From JBBIQS01 sp037442205 (lineage in GTDB: Bacteria > Myxococcota > Myxococcia > Myxococcales > UBA5297): a stretch of DNA of 21,571 nucleotides. This document shows positions 1-6,681 of the stretch, one piece after another. The translations under genes and the position numbers were made by a program. Each line of letters begins with the position of its first letter. The first letter of the stretch is position 1. The stretch spans positions 1 through 21,571 of the forward strand of contig JBBIQS010000117.1 of the NCBI GenBank assembly GCA_037442205.1. The letters are read 5' to 3'. The notes below the pieces were generated by a model. It was not told the origin of the DNA. It worked only from the letters and a program-made list of their open reading frames with translations, and ran no database searches.

Positions 1-569
1 CGGTGGTGCTGTCGATCGTGCGCAGCGCGCTGGGGACCCAGCAGATCCCGCCGACGCAGGTGATCACCGGGCTGGCGATCATCCTCACCGTCTACATCAT
101 GGCGCCGGTGGGGATGGACATGTACCGGGCCACCGGGGCGCTGGCCGAGGCCCGCGGCGAGGTGATGAGCACGCAGACGGTGGGGGTGCTCTTGCAGGCC
201 GCCGACAAGGCCAAGGAGCCGATGCGCGAGTTCCTGCTCAAGCACTCGACGGTGAAGGACCGGTCGATGTTCTTCAACCTGGCCAAGCGGATGCGCGCGG
301 AGCAGGACAAGGGCGAGGTGGGCGAGCGGGACTTCATGGTGGTGGTCCCCAGCTTCGTGATCAGCGAGCTCAAGCAGGCCTTCCAGATCGGCTTCATCCT
401 CTTCGTGCCGTTCATCGTCATCGACATGGTGGTGGCCAACATCCTGTTGGCGCTGGGCATGCACATGCTCAGCCCGACCACCATCTCCATGCCGTTCAAG
501 CTGCTGCTCTTCGTGCTCGTCGACGGCTGGTACCTGATCACCAAGGGCCTGGTCGTCAGCTACCTGTAG
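1..569 (+). CDS. sctR: Type III secretion export-gate protein SctR (FliP/YscR family), 5' partial
   Basis: Core membrane subunit of the type III export gate, which with SctS and SctT forms the helical pore through which substrates leave the cytoplasm. The window opens inside the gene: about 188 codons are visible and the frame runs off the left edge, so the GTG at base 3 is not a real start. The family signature near the beginning, ALGTQQIPPTQV followed by GLAIILTVYIMAPVGMDMYR, and the C-terminal SMPFKLLLFVLVDGW are typical of FliP/YscR proteins. Two hydrophobic hairpins flank a charged central region, as in the family. Its stop overlaps the ribosome binding site of sctS, so the genes are co-transcribed. 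The GTQQ signature and the absence of flagellar genes in view favour a non-flagellar system, but fliP of a flagellum is not strictly excluded because the flagellar gene order is the same. Confidence 0.9.
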   Translation, partial: VVLSIVRSALGTQQIPPTQVITGLAIILTVYIMAPVGMDMYRATGALAEARGEVMSTQTVGVLLQAADKAKEPMREFLLKHSTVKDRSMFFNLAKRMRAEQDKGEVGERDFMVVVPSFVISELKQAFQIGFILFVPFIVIDMVVANILLALGMHMLSPTTISMPFKLLLFVLVDGWYLITKGLVVSYL

Positions 570-578
570 GAGAGCGAC

Positions 579-848
579 ATGGTCGAGAGCTTCATCACCA
601 GCATCACCCGCGAGGCGCTCTACCTGACCCTGCTGGCCTCGGCGCTGCCGGTGCTGATCAGCCTGATCGTCGGCCTGGTGATCTCCATCTTCCAGGCCGC
701 CACCCAGATCCAGGAGCAGACCCTCAGTTTCGCCCCCAAGATCATCGTGGTCTTCGCGGTGCTGGCCATCAGCGGCCCGTGGATTGGCCACCAGCTGCTG
801 GCCTTCACCTTCCACCTCTTCGACCGCTTCCCGGCGATGGTCCGCTAG
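579..848 (+). CDS. sctS: Type III secretion export-gate protein SctS (FliQ/YscS family)
   Basis: Small export-gate subunit of 89 residues, the normal family length. It has two transmembrane helices (about residues 15-38 and 50-75) joined by a short polar loop containing QIQEQTLSFAPK, the conserved FliQ/YscS loop. Several copies wrap around the SctR-SctT core to close the export channel. The ATG is preceded by AGGAG at 568-572, which overlaps the sctR stop, so translation is probably coupled. sctT follows after 18 bases. Confidence 0.92.
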   Translation: MVESFITSITREALYLTLLASALPVLISLIVGLVISIFQAATQIQEQTLSFAPKIIVVFAVLAISGPWIGHQLLAFTFHLFDRFPAMVR

Positions 849-866
849 CCCAGGGGAATTTCGGCG

Positions 867-1673
867 ATGGAGTCGCTGCTCCACGACCTGGGCGTCCCGG
901 CCAACTTCTCCAACGTCCTGCTGATCTGGGCGCTGATGATGGGCCGGGTGCTGCCGCTGATCCTGCTGGCCCCGTTCATCGGCGGCGACCTGGTCCCCTC
1001 GCAGGTGAAGATGGGGGTGGGAATCGCGCTGTCGCTGCTGCTCTATCCCTTCGTCGCCGACACCGTGATCCCGGCGGGGCCGATGAGCTTCGTGCTGCTG
1101 CTGCTCAAGGAAGTCTTCATCGGCACCGCCATCGCCTACGCCGCCTCGATGGCCTTCGAAGCCGCCCGCTCGGCCGGGACGCTGGTGGACACCATCTCCG
1201 GCGCCAACATGGCCACGGTCTACGTCCCGCAGATCCAGCAGCAGGCCACGCTGTTCTCCGACTTCAAGTTCCAGCTGACCATCGTGATCTTCCTGGCGAT
1301 CAACGGCCACCACATCGTGCTGCAGGCGCTGTTCGAGAGCTTCAAGGCGATCCCCTTGAACGTCTGGCCCAACTTCGGCCACGGGTTCTGGCCGTTCTTC
1401 GACGTCATGATCCGGCTGAGCGCCGAGCTGATGCTGGTCTCGATCGCCCTAGCGGCGCCGGCGGCGCTGGCGGCCTTCACCACAGACATCGCCCTCGGGC
1501 TGATCAACCGGGTGGCGCCGCAGATCCAGGTCTTCTTCATCTCGATGGCGGTCAAGCCGATGGTGGTGACCTTCATCACCTTGAGCGCGCTGGTGGTGCT
1601 CTACGAGCGGCTCTTTTCCATGTTCCGCCTGATGCTCAAGCACGTGCAGGACGTGGTGACGCTCTTCTCCTGA
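867..1673 (+). CDS. sctT: Type III secretion export-gate protein SctT (FliR/YscT family)
   Basis: Polytopic membrane protein of 268 residues, the usual FliR/YscT length, with at least six hydrophobic segments spread along its length. Family features include GRVLPLILLAPFIGG near the N terminus, FIGTAIAYAASMAFEAARSAGTLVDTISGANMA cut across the middle (the EAARSAGTLVD stretch is the most diagnostic), and the C-terminal AVKPMVVTFITLSALVVLY. SctT forms part of the export-gate pore together with SctR and SctS. The ATG is preceded by AGGGGA about 9 bases upstream. The gene ends 41 bases before sctU, which completes the classical R-S-T-U order. Confidence 0.92.
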   Translation: MESLLHDLGVPANFSNVLLIWALMMGRVLPLILLAPFIGGDLVPSQVKMGVGIALSLLLYPFVADTVIPAGPMSFVLLLLKEVFIGTAIAYAASMAFEAARSAGTLVDTISGANMATVYVPQIQQQATLFSDFKFQLTIVIFLAINGHHIVLQALFESFKAIPLNVWPNFGHGFWPFFDVMIRLSAELMLVSIALAAPAALAAFTTDIALGLINRVAPQIQVFFISMAVKPMVVTFITLSALVVLYERLFSMFRLMLKHVQDVVTLFS

Positions 1674-1714
1674 GGGCTGACGCTCAGGACGGGTTGGAGA
1701 GGAGGTGGTGAGGG

Positions 1715-2767
1715 TTGTCGGACGAGAAGACCGAAGAACCAACAGACAAAAAGCTCGAGGACGCACGAAAGAAGGGCCAGGTCAGCAAGTCGCGCGACCT
1801 GACGGGCGCGCTGGTCTTCATGGTCGGCTTCTTCGTGATCGCCGCCCTGTTCCCGTGGAGCCTGGAGCAGTTCAAGCAGGGCTTCCTGCTTGCCTTCTCC
1901 AAGATCGGCGCCAAGGAGATCAGCCCCGACGACATCACCGCCGCCTGCTTCCATGGGATCCGGGCCATCCTGACGCTCTCGCTGCCGGCGATCGCCGCCG
2001 CGGCGGTGGTGGGCGGGCTCTCCGACTTCCTCCAGGTCGGGGCGCTGTTCACCTTCGAGCCGCTGATGCCCAAGCTCGACAAGCTCAACCCGCTGGAGGG
2101 ACTGAAGAACCTCTTCTCCAAGAAGCAGCTGGTGGAGTTGCTCAAGAGCAGCCTCAAGCTGGGGCTGGCGACCTACATCGCCTGGGGCGTGCTGCGCGAC
2201 GAGCTGCGGCTGGTGACCTCGACCGCGCGCGGCGACGCCGGGCTGATCCTGGTGGCCGCCGGGCGCATCCTGTACCGGCTGTCCACGCGCATCGCGCTGC
2301 TGTTCATCCTCTTCGCCATCTTCGACATCTGGTGGCAGCGCCGGGTCTACCTCAAGGACATGAGGATGACCAAGGACGAGGTGAAGCGGGAGTACAAGGA
2401 GTCGGAGGGCGACCCGCACCACAAGGCCAAACGCAAGGAGATGCACCAGGAGATCCTCGAGGAGGCGGCGATGAACGAGGTCGGCAGCGCCGACGTCATC
2501 GTCACCAACCCCGAGCACTACGCGGTGGCCATCCGCTACGACAAGGAGAAGGACAGCGCCCCGCGGGTGCTGGCCAAGGGGATCGACGCCAAGGCGGCGC
2601 GCATTCGCGAGATCGCTCAGAGGGCCGGGGTGCCGTTGATGCGCAACGTGCCGCTGGCCCACGCCCTCTACCGCATCGACGTCGGCCAGGAGATCCCCGA
2701 GGCGCTCTACGACGCGGTGGCCGAGGTCCTCAACTTCGTCTACGCCGAGCAGCAGCGGCGGGCGTAG
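1715..2767 (+). CDS. sctU: Type III secretion export switch protein SctU (FlhB/YscU family) with NPEH cleavage site
   Basis: Export-gate switch protein of 350 residues. Residues 1-25 are the charged N terminus (EKTEEPTDKKLEDARKKGQV, typical of the family), four membrane spans lie between about 30 and 210, then come a charged linker and the cytoplasmic C-terminal domain from about 255. Family members cleave themselves between N and P of a conserved NPTH; here residues 265-268 read NPEH, keeping the N, P and H but replacing T. The start is a TTG at 1715 with AGGAGG at 1700-1705, 9 bases upstream. No ATG or GTG in this frame has comparable spacing. In the family, cleavage is needed for the change in substrate specificity from rod/needle subunits to late substrates. 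Whether NPEH is cleaved normally is not known from sequence. A detached copy of the C-terminal domain lies at 15093-15368. Confidence 0.93.
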   Translation: MSDEKTEEPTDKKLEDARKKGQVSKSRDLTGALVFMVGFFVIAALFPWSLEQFKQGFLLAFSKIGAKEISPDDITAACFHGIRAILTLSLPAIAAAAVVGGLSDFLQVGALFTFEPLMPKLDKLNPLEGLKNLFSKKQLVELLKSSLKLGLATYIAWGVLRDELRLVTSTARGDAGLILVAAGRILYRLSTRIALLFILFAIFDIWWQRRVYLKDMRMTKDEVKREYKESEGDPHHKAKRKEMHQEILEEAAMNEVGSADVIVTNPEHYAVAIRYDKEKDSAPRVLAKGIDAKAARIREIAQRAGVPLMRNVPLAHALYRIDVGQEIPEALYDAVAEVLNFVYAEQQRRA

Positions 2768-2813
2768 GCGGAACGGGGGCGGGCAAGCGCCAGGCGAGCG
2801 AAATCTCCGCACC

Positions 2814-2849
2814 TTGACATCAGTGCATCAAGGCATCAGCGTATCAAGC
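2814..2849 (+). promoter_or_regulatory. Four 8-bp tandem repeats with TTGACA: probable vapBC operator/promoter
   Basis: A perfect TTGACA hexamer at 2814-2819 is followed by four imperfect octamers in strict 8-base register, CATCAGTG (2818), CATCAAGG (2826), CATCAGCG (2834) and TATCAAGC (2842), ending directly against the ATG at 2850. Every unit contains ATCA, and units 1/3 and 2/4 resemble each other most, so it can also be read as a 16-bp unit repeated twice. Ribbon-helix-helix antitoxins typically bind such regularly spaced short repeats to autoregulate their operon. That this is the operator is inference from position. No convincing -10 hexamer is seen at 17 bases and no Shine-Dalgarno lies before the ATG. 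Confidence 0.6.
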
Positions 2850-3080
2850 ATGCGCACCACGCTCACCCTCGATGACGACGTGGCGGACGCCGCCAAGGCG
2901 CTGGTCCAGTCCACCGGCAAGACGCTCGGAAAGGTTGTTTCCGATCTAATCAGGCGAGGGCTGCGATCTGAGATGGCCGCCTCGCGCCACAGGGGCATCC
3001 CGACCTTCCCGGTCTCCAAGAGCGCGGAGATCATTCCTGGGGATCGGGCCGCCAAACTGCTTGCCGAGGAGCCGGATTGA
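2850..3080 (+). CDS. vapB: VapB-like ribbon-helix-helix antitoxin
   Basis: Antitoxin of 76 residues if it begins at the ATG at 2850 (MRTTLTLDDDVADAAK). The N-terminal half (about 1-50) has the beta strand followed by two helices expected of a ribbon-helix-helix DNA-binding domain, including TLTLDDDV and the KVVSDLIRRGL helix. The C-terminal tail with FPVSKSAEIIPGDRA is the part that in this family wraps the toxin. The frame stays open to a TTG at 2814, but residues before 2850 would be encoded by the tandem repeats and have no ribosome binding site, so 2850 is preferred although it may be translated leaderless. It overlaps vapC by four bases (TTGA), the usual coupling that keeps antitoxin in excess. 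Confidence 0.85.
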   Translation: MRTTLTLDDDVADAAKALVQSTGKTLGKVVSDLIRRGLRSEMAASRHRGIPTFPVSKSAEIIPGDRAAKLLAEEPD

Positions 3081-3496
3081 TCTGCCTGCCGGATACGAAC
3101 GTGCTGCTGGCGATCGCCTGGCCAAATCACCAGCATCACCGCACTGCCCACGCCTGGTTTCGCCGCGCCGGGCCGTCGGGTTGGGCTACCTGCGCGCTCA
3201 CCGAGCTGAGCTTCGCGCGCCTGTCCTCCAATCCGTCCTTCACGCGCGAGGCCGTCTCTCCCTGCGACGCAATAGCGCTGCTCCTCGAGCTTCGAGGATT
3301 CGGGAAGCACTCATTCTGGGGCGAGATGCCTTCGGTCGAGGCTCTTCGTTCTCTGCCTCTGGCGGGTCACCAGCAGCTGAACGACGCGCTGCTGGTCAAG
3401 CTCGCGGAGAAGCGCCAGGGTGTCCTGGTCACCTTCGATCGCGGGGCCAGAGCCCACGCCTCGAACCCGAAGGCGGTTGAGTTGCTCTCGGCGTGA
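3077..3496 (+). CDS. vapC: VapC-like PIN-domain ribonuclease toxin
   Basis: PIN-domain protein of 139 residues, full length for a VapC toxin. The four acidic residues expected to bind the catalytic Mg2+/Mn2+ are visible: D6 (LPDTNVLL), E43 (LTELSFAR), D103 (QLNDALL) and D121 (VTFDRGA). VapC toxins cut RNA, often tRNA or the 23S sarcin-ricin loop, and are held inactive by VapB; the target here cannot be told. The TTG start shares TTGA with the vapB stop. Alternative starts downstream would remove D6, so TTG at 3077 is required for a functional enzyme. The pair sits alone between the type III operon and a convergent secreted-protein gene. Confidence 0.88.
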   Translation: MICLPDTNVLLAIAWPNHQHHRTAHAWFRRAGPSGWATCALTELSFARLSSNPSFTREAVSPCDAIALLLELRGFGKHSFWGEMPSVEALRSLPLAGHQQLNDALLVKLAEKRQGVLVTFDRGARAHASNPKAVELLSA

Positions 3497-3502
3497 GCCT
3501 GG

Positions 3503-3529
3503 CGGCGCCGGAAGCTCGGCCCGGCGCCG
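3503..3529. terminator. GC-rich hairpin between convergent genes, possible bidirectional terminator
   Basis: A perfect 9-bp inverted repeat, CGGCGCCGG at 3503-3511 and CCGGCGCCG at 3521-3529, with a 9-base loop, starts 6 bases after the vapC stop. It is followed by GCCTTCCTTGT, so the T tract is weak. Its place between two convergent genes makes a transcription-ending role plausible. GCCGGC also occurs twice further on (about 3553 and 3576). Confidence 0.4.
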
Positions 3530-3592
3530 GCCTTCCTTGTCGCGCGGCGAAGCCGGCCGCAGCTCAGCCGGCCTCGCGCTCTCCTGTCGGCG

Positions 3593-5164
3593 CTATTCGA
3601 TGCACTGATAGAAATAGCAGTAGCTGTTGAATGCCCAACTGCCGGTCCAGCAGCTGCCCTGGCTGACCTCGGTGAGGATTCCGCGGGCGCAGGTGCCTGG
3701 GGAAGTGCAGCTGCCCGCGGTTCCGACGCCCCAGGAGGTCACGTGATCGGTCAGCGTGGAATTGGCGGAGCAGAAGAGGCGAACGCCGCCGAGCACCTTG
3801 CCGACCACAGGGCTGCCGCCGCCGTCGTAGAGCCGGCGCGCGTCGATGCGGGTGCTGTCGCCGTAAACGGCCGACCGCGCACGGAAGAAGGAGATGTGGA
3901 CGGCGTTGGGCGGCTGGTTAGGAGCGTTGACCGTCAAGCGCAGGTAGCGGAGCGGGGCCTGGGGGAACTGATGGATGAACATGTCGCCGGAGGTGGGCGC
4001 GACCGAAGGAATGGTGGTCCAGGTGGTGTTGTCGGGGCTGTACTCGAGCTTGTAGGCACCGGCGCCAGTGTACGCGGGAATGAACCTGACGTCGCCGCGC
4101 CAGGAACTCTCGAAGGTGATCTCGAAGATTCCGTAGAAGACGCCCCCCAGGTCCACGGTCATCGCGGCAGGGAAGGTCGAGACCGTCCACATCGATTCGA
4201 CGTTGTCGCCGGTCGGCCCGAAGTCCAGAAGGGTCCCGGCGGTGACCGTTGCCTTCTTGCCTCGGGCGAGGTCGCCGAAGATTCCGCCGCGAATCTGCTG
4301 GTACGGCCAGATGGAGTCGGGGGCGATGGTGAGCGGGTTGGCGACGGTGCCGTCGCCGGCCAGGGGGGCGCTGACGCTCGCCGGAGCCTGGCAGACCCAG
4401 GTGCTTCCGTCCCAGCGCAGCACCATGCCGGCGGCGGTGCAGGACTTGAGGGCGAGCGTAGGCGAGGTGGCAGCCCCGCTGGACTGGAGCCCGGCGCCGG
4501 CGGCGACGCTGCCCACCTTGCCGGTGAAGTTGTCCCAGTCTCCCTTGGCGAGGTATCCGTCCGCCGAATGCGAGGCGACTGGCAGGGCCAGCGGGGAAGC
4601 CGGGGTGCCGGCTCCGGAGAGCGGCGCCGAGGTGGTCACCGAGGCGATCGAGGAGGCGCAGGTCCAGGCTGAGCCGTCCCACTTCAAGGTGTCGCCGGCG
4701 TTGGCGCAGGTCTTCAGGCGGGCGTAGTCGACCTTGCCGCCGGCGTCGATCACCTGCTGCCCGTTGACGGTGAGCGAGCTGGCCGTCACCGAGCCGCCGG
4801 TGACGCTCTGGCACGCCAGGGCATATGGGACCGAGCCGATCTTTTGCCGGGGAGTGAGCGCGGTGCCGCCGATGGAGAGCTCCAGGTAGCGGACGCCGCC
4901 GCCGAAGATCGTCGCGTCAAGGGCGGTCGACTGGCCCAGCATCGTGGCGTAGAAGCCGTCGGTGAGGGCGAGGGACTGGGTCTCGCTCCACAGAGCGCTG
5001 CCCCCGCTCTCCTGGCTGAAGATCGCGAAGCCAATTTGCACGGTCCCCGATTCCGGGGAGCCATCGGCTTTCAGCAAGCGTCCTTGATAGCCAACCTGTC
5101 CAGGAGCCTGCGCGGCGGCGAAGCCGGGAACGACCAGACAAGCGATGAGTGCGATGATGCGCAT
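3593..5164 (-). CDS. Secreted protein with a discoidin (F5/8 type C)-like domain and Cys-rich tail
   Basis: Predicted exported protein of 523 residues. The start at 5164 gives a clean signal peptide (MRIIALIACLVVPGFAAAQA) and has GGAGG 4 bases upstream; the longer open frame adds 31 residues without such signals. Residues 21-118 form an N-terminal domain (QVGYQGRLL ... GSVPYALAC) seen in many secreted surface proteins of myxobacteria and planctomycetes. Two matching motifs, C-x6-LKWDGSAWTC (153-169) and C-x6-LRWDGSTWVC (242-258), are internal repeats. Residues about 305-430 resemble a galactose-binding F5/8 type C fold, with DLGGVFYGIFEI, YKLEYSPDNTTW and LRYLRLTV, suggesting carbohydrate or surface binding. 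The C terminus (465-521) holds six cysteines, probably disulphide-bonded. Ligand and role are unknown. Confidence 0.75.
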   Translation of the reverse strand: MRIIALIACLVVPGFAAAQAPGQVGYQGRLLKADGSPESGTVQIGFAIFSQESGGSALWSETQSLALTDGFYATMLGQSTALDATIFGGGVRYLELSIGGTALTPRQKIGSVPYALACQSVTGGSVTASSLTVNGQQVIDAGGKVDYARLKTCANAGDTLKWDGSAWTCASSIASVTTSAPLSGAGTPASPLALPVASHSADGYLAKGDWDNFTGKVGSVAAGAGLQSSGAATSPTLALKSCTAAGMVLRWDGSTWVCQAPASVSAPLAGDGTVANPLTIAPDSIWPYQQIRGGIFGDLARGKKATVTAGTLLDFGPTGDNVESMWTVSTFPAAMTVDLGGVFYGIFEITFESSWRGDVRFIPAYTGAGAYKLEYSPDNTTWTTIPSVAPTSGDMFIHQFPQAPLRYLRLTVNAPNQPPNAVHISFFRARSAVYGDSTRIDARRLYDGGGSPVVGKVLGGVRLFCSANSTLTDHVTSWGVGTAGSCTSPGTCARGILTEVSQGSCWTGSWAFNSYCYFYQCIE

Positions 5165-5338
5165 GGAACCTCCGGGGAAACCGTTGCGGCGACCGGGCCG
5201 AACCAGATCCTTCGCCCGAGACTCGAACGAGGCGAGCTTGCCAGACAGTTCGGACATTCACAAAGCACGGCGCGAATTGTTCGGTTGAAGTCGCCTCGTG
5301 GGGCGAGGCACAGTCCGGCCTCGCATCGGGAGGCGCCC
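5165..5338. other. Divergent intergenic region between the secreted protein and the M28 peptidase
   Basis: This 174-base stretch must hold the promoters for both flanking genes. No hexamer pair with good spacing stands out on either strand. A small inverted repeat, GCCTCG (5293-5298) and CGAGGC (5304-5309), lies 30 bases before the TTG start of the peptidase, and GGGAGG at 5328-5333 is that gene's ribosome binding site. Confidence 0.4.
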
Positions 5339-6577
5339 TTGGAAACCAAACCTCGTCCCAGCTCCGACGTCGAGGAAGCGCTGGCGCTGATCCGCCAGCT
5401 GGTGGAGCAGTGCCCGCGGCGGCTGCCGACCACTGCTTCGGAGAAGAAGGCCCAAGAGATCGTTGCCGACAAGCTGGTGAGACTAGGGCTGGAGATTCGC
5501 TGGCAGCCCTTCGCCTTCAGCCGCAGCCTCTACGCCAACCTGGCGCTGCATTTCCTGCTCGGGGCGCTGGGGACGGCGGTGGCAGCGCTCTCGGCCTGGG
5601 CCGGGCTGTTCCTGCACCTCATCGCCGCGGTCTCCTACCTGGCCGACGGCGAGCGCTTCTATCTGCTGCGGCGGGTGCTCGGCTTCGCGCCTTCGCAAAA
5701 CCTGATCGCCGTCGCACCGGCCAAGAAGCAGCCCCAGCGGCGCCTGGTGCTGATCGGCCACGCCGACGCCGCCTTCACCGGTTACATCTTCCGTCCCGAG
5801 CTGGCGCGCCGCGTCGCCCGCCGGCCGCTGCCCGGAATCCTGGGACGGCCGCTGGCGCTCGCGGTGCTGGCTCTCCTGGCCCTCGCTGGCATCGATCTGC
5901 TCCAATTGATCGCGGTGAATCTCAGCTGGAAGTTCTGGCTGCTCGCTGCCGGGCTCACCGTGCTGCCGCTGATCGCCGGACTGTTCAGTCTGGAGGTGGT
6001 CTTGCGCGACGAGGCGGTTCCCGGAGCCAACGACAACCTCTCGGGCGCCGCGGCGCTGCCGGCGCTGGCCGGGCGCCTGGTTCCGGCAAAGCCCGACGAC
6101 CTCGAGCTGGTATTCGTCCTGGCCGGCTGCGAGGAGGCGAGCATGGGCGGCTCGGACGCCCTGGCGCGCGTCGCCTCCCGGGAGTGGGATCCCCGCCGCA
6201 CGGCGGTGCTGGCGATCGACACCATTGGCCGGGGCGAGCTGCGCTACCTGGAATTCGAGGGCGAGCTCATCAAGCGCTACGTGCCGGGCTGGCTGGCCGG
6301 AGTGCTCGAATCCTCGGCCTCGTCCGATCCGCGCTTCGCCGGCCTCAGGCCGATGCAGCCTCCCGTGGGCGGGACCGATGCCCAGCCGTTCTTGGTCCGC
6401 GGCTTCCCCGCCGCCGGCATCACCTGCATCGAGCCCGAGCTGGGGACGTCCCTCCACTACCACCTGCCCGACGACCGTCCCGAGTACCTGATCCCCGAGC
6501 AGCTGGCGCGCTCGTTGGACTTCGTCGAGTCCGTGTGCCGCGCGCTCTTCTCCGCCGAGCGCTGGCCCCGCGGCTAA
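5339..6577 (+). CDS. Membrane-embedded M28-family zinc metallopeptidase
   Basis: Predicted zinc exopeptidase of 412 residues. The M28 metal-binding pattern is complete: H141-x-D143 (LIGHADAAF), D232 (GANDNLSGAAAL), E265/E266 (GCEEASMGGSDA), D294 (AIDTIGRGE) and H375 (LHYHLPDD). Unusually, hydrophobic segments interrupt the catalytic domain: about residues 66-102 upstream of H141 and about 168-222 between D143 and D232 could form three to four membrane helices, so the protein is probably an integral membrane peptidase. The chosen TTG at 5339 has GGGAGG 5 bases upstream; the frame is open much further upstream but there overlaps the divergent gene. Substrate unknown. M28 members are mostly aminopeptidases or carboxypeptidases. 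It may be transcribed with the respiratory operon 104 bases downstream, but a promoter-like sequence lies in between. Confidence 0.82.
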   Translation: METKPRPSSDVEEALALIRQLVEQCPRRLPTTASEKKAQEIVADKLVRLGLEIRWQPFAFSRSLYANLALHFLLGALGTAVAALSAWAGLFLHLIAAVSYLADGERFYLLRRVLGFAPSQNLIAVAPAKKQPQRRLVLIGHADAAFTGYIFRPELARRVARRPLPGILGRPLALAVLALLALAGIDLLQLIAVNLSWKFWLLAAGLTVLPLIAGLFSLEVVLRDEAVPGANDNLSGAAALPALAGRLVPAKPDDLELVFVLAGCEEASMGGSDALARVASREWDPRRTAVLAIDTIGRGELRYLEFEGELIKRYVPGWLAGVLESSASSDPRFAGLRPMQPPVGGTDAQPFLVRGFPAAGITCIEPELGTSLHYHLPDDRPEYLIPEQLARSLDFVESVCRALFSAERWPRG

Positions 6578-6633
6578 CCGCAGCGGCTTCAATTCCCTTC
6601 CAGACAGTTTTCGCTCTGCGCCAGGGCGCGCCT

Positions 6634-6662
6634 TTGCCCGCGGCGCGCGGCGCTGCTATCCC
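6634..6662 (+). promoter_or_regulatory. Possible promoter of the cytochrome b/Rieske/multihaem operon
   Basis: TTGCCC at 6634-6639 is separated by 17 bases from TATCCC at 6657-6662, with a TG at 6654-6655 in the extended -10 position. The match to the sigma-70 consensus is moderate, but the spacing is ideal and the expected transcript start would lie about 13 bases before the ATG at 6682. Confidence 0.3.
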
Positions 6663-6681
6663 GCGACACTGCGAGGGGCTC

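Noticed and set aside
1..2767. Flagellar fliPQR-flhB operon
   Set aside because: Order alone fits, but sctR GTQQ, the SctU sequence and lack of any flagellar gene in view favour a non-flagellar system. Not fully excluded because the upstream region is outside the window.
1601..2812. 403-residue open frame on the - strand opposite sctU
   Set aside because: It is Arg/Gly/His-rich without family features and is the antisense shadow of sctU, as expected in high-GC DNA.
2818..2849. Possible CRISPR array
   Set aside because: Units are only 8 bp with no spacers; they sit in an antitoxin promoter.
5410..6681. Long upstream extension of the cytochrome b frame through the M28 gene
   Set aside because: The translated part is Arg/Pro/Ala-rich shadow sequence; the start at 6682 has a ribosome binding site and begins a normal cytochrome b.
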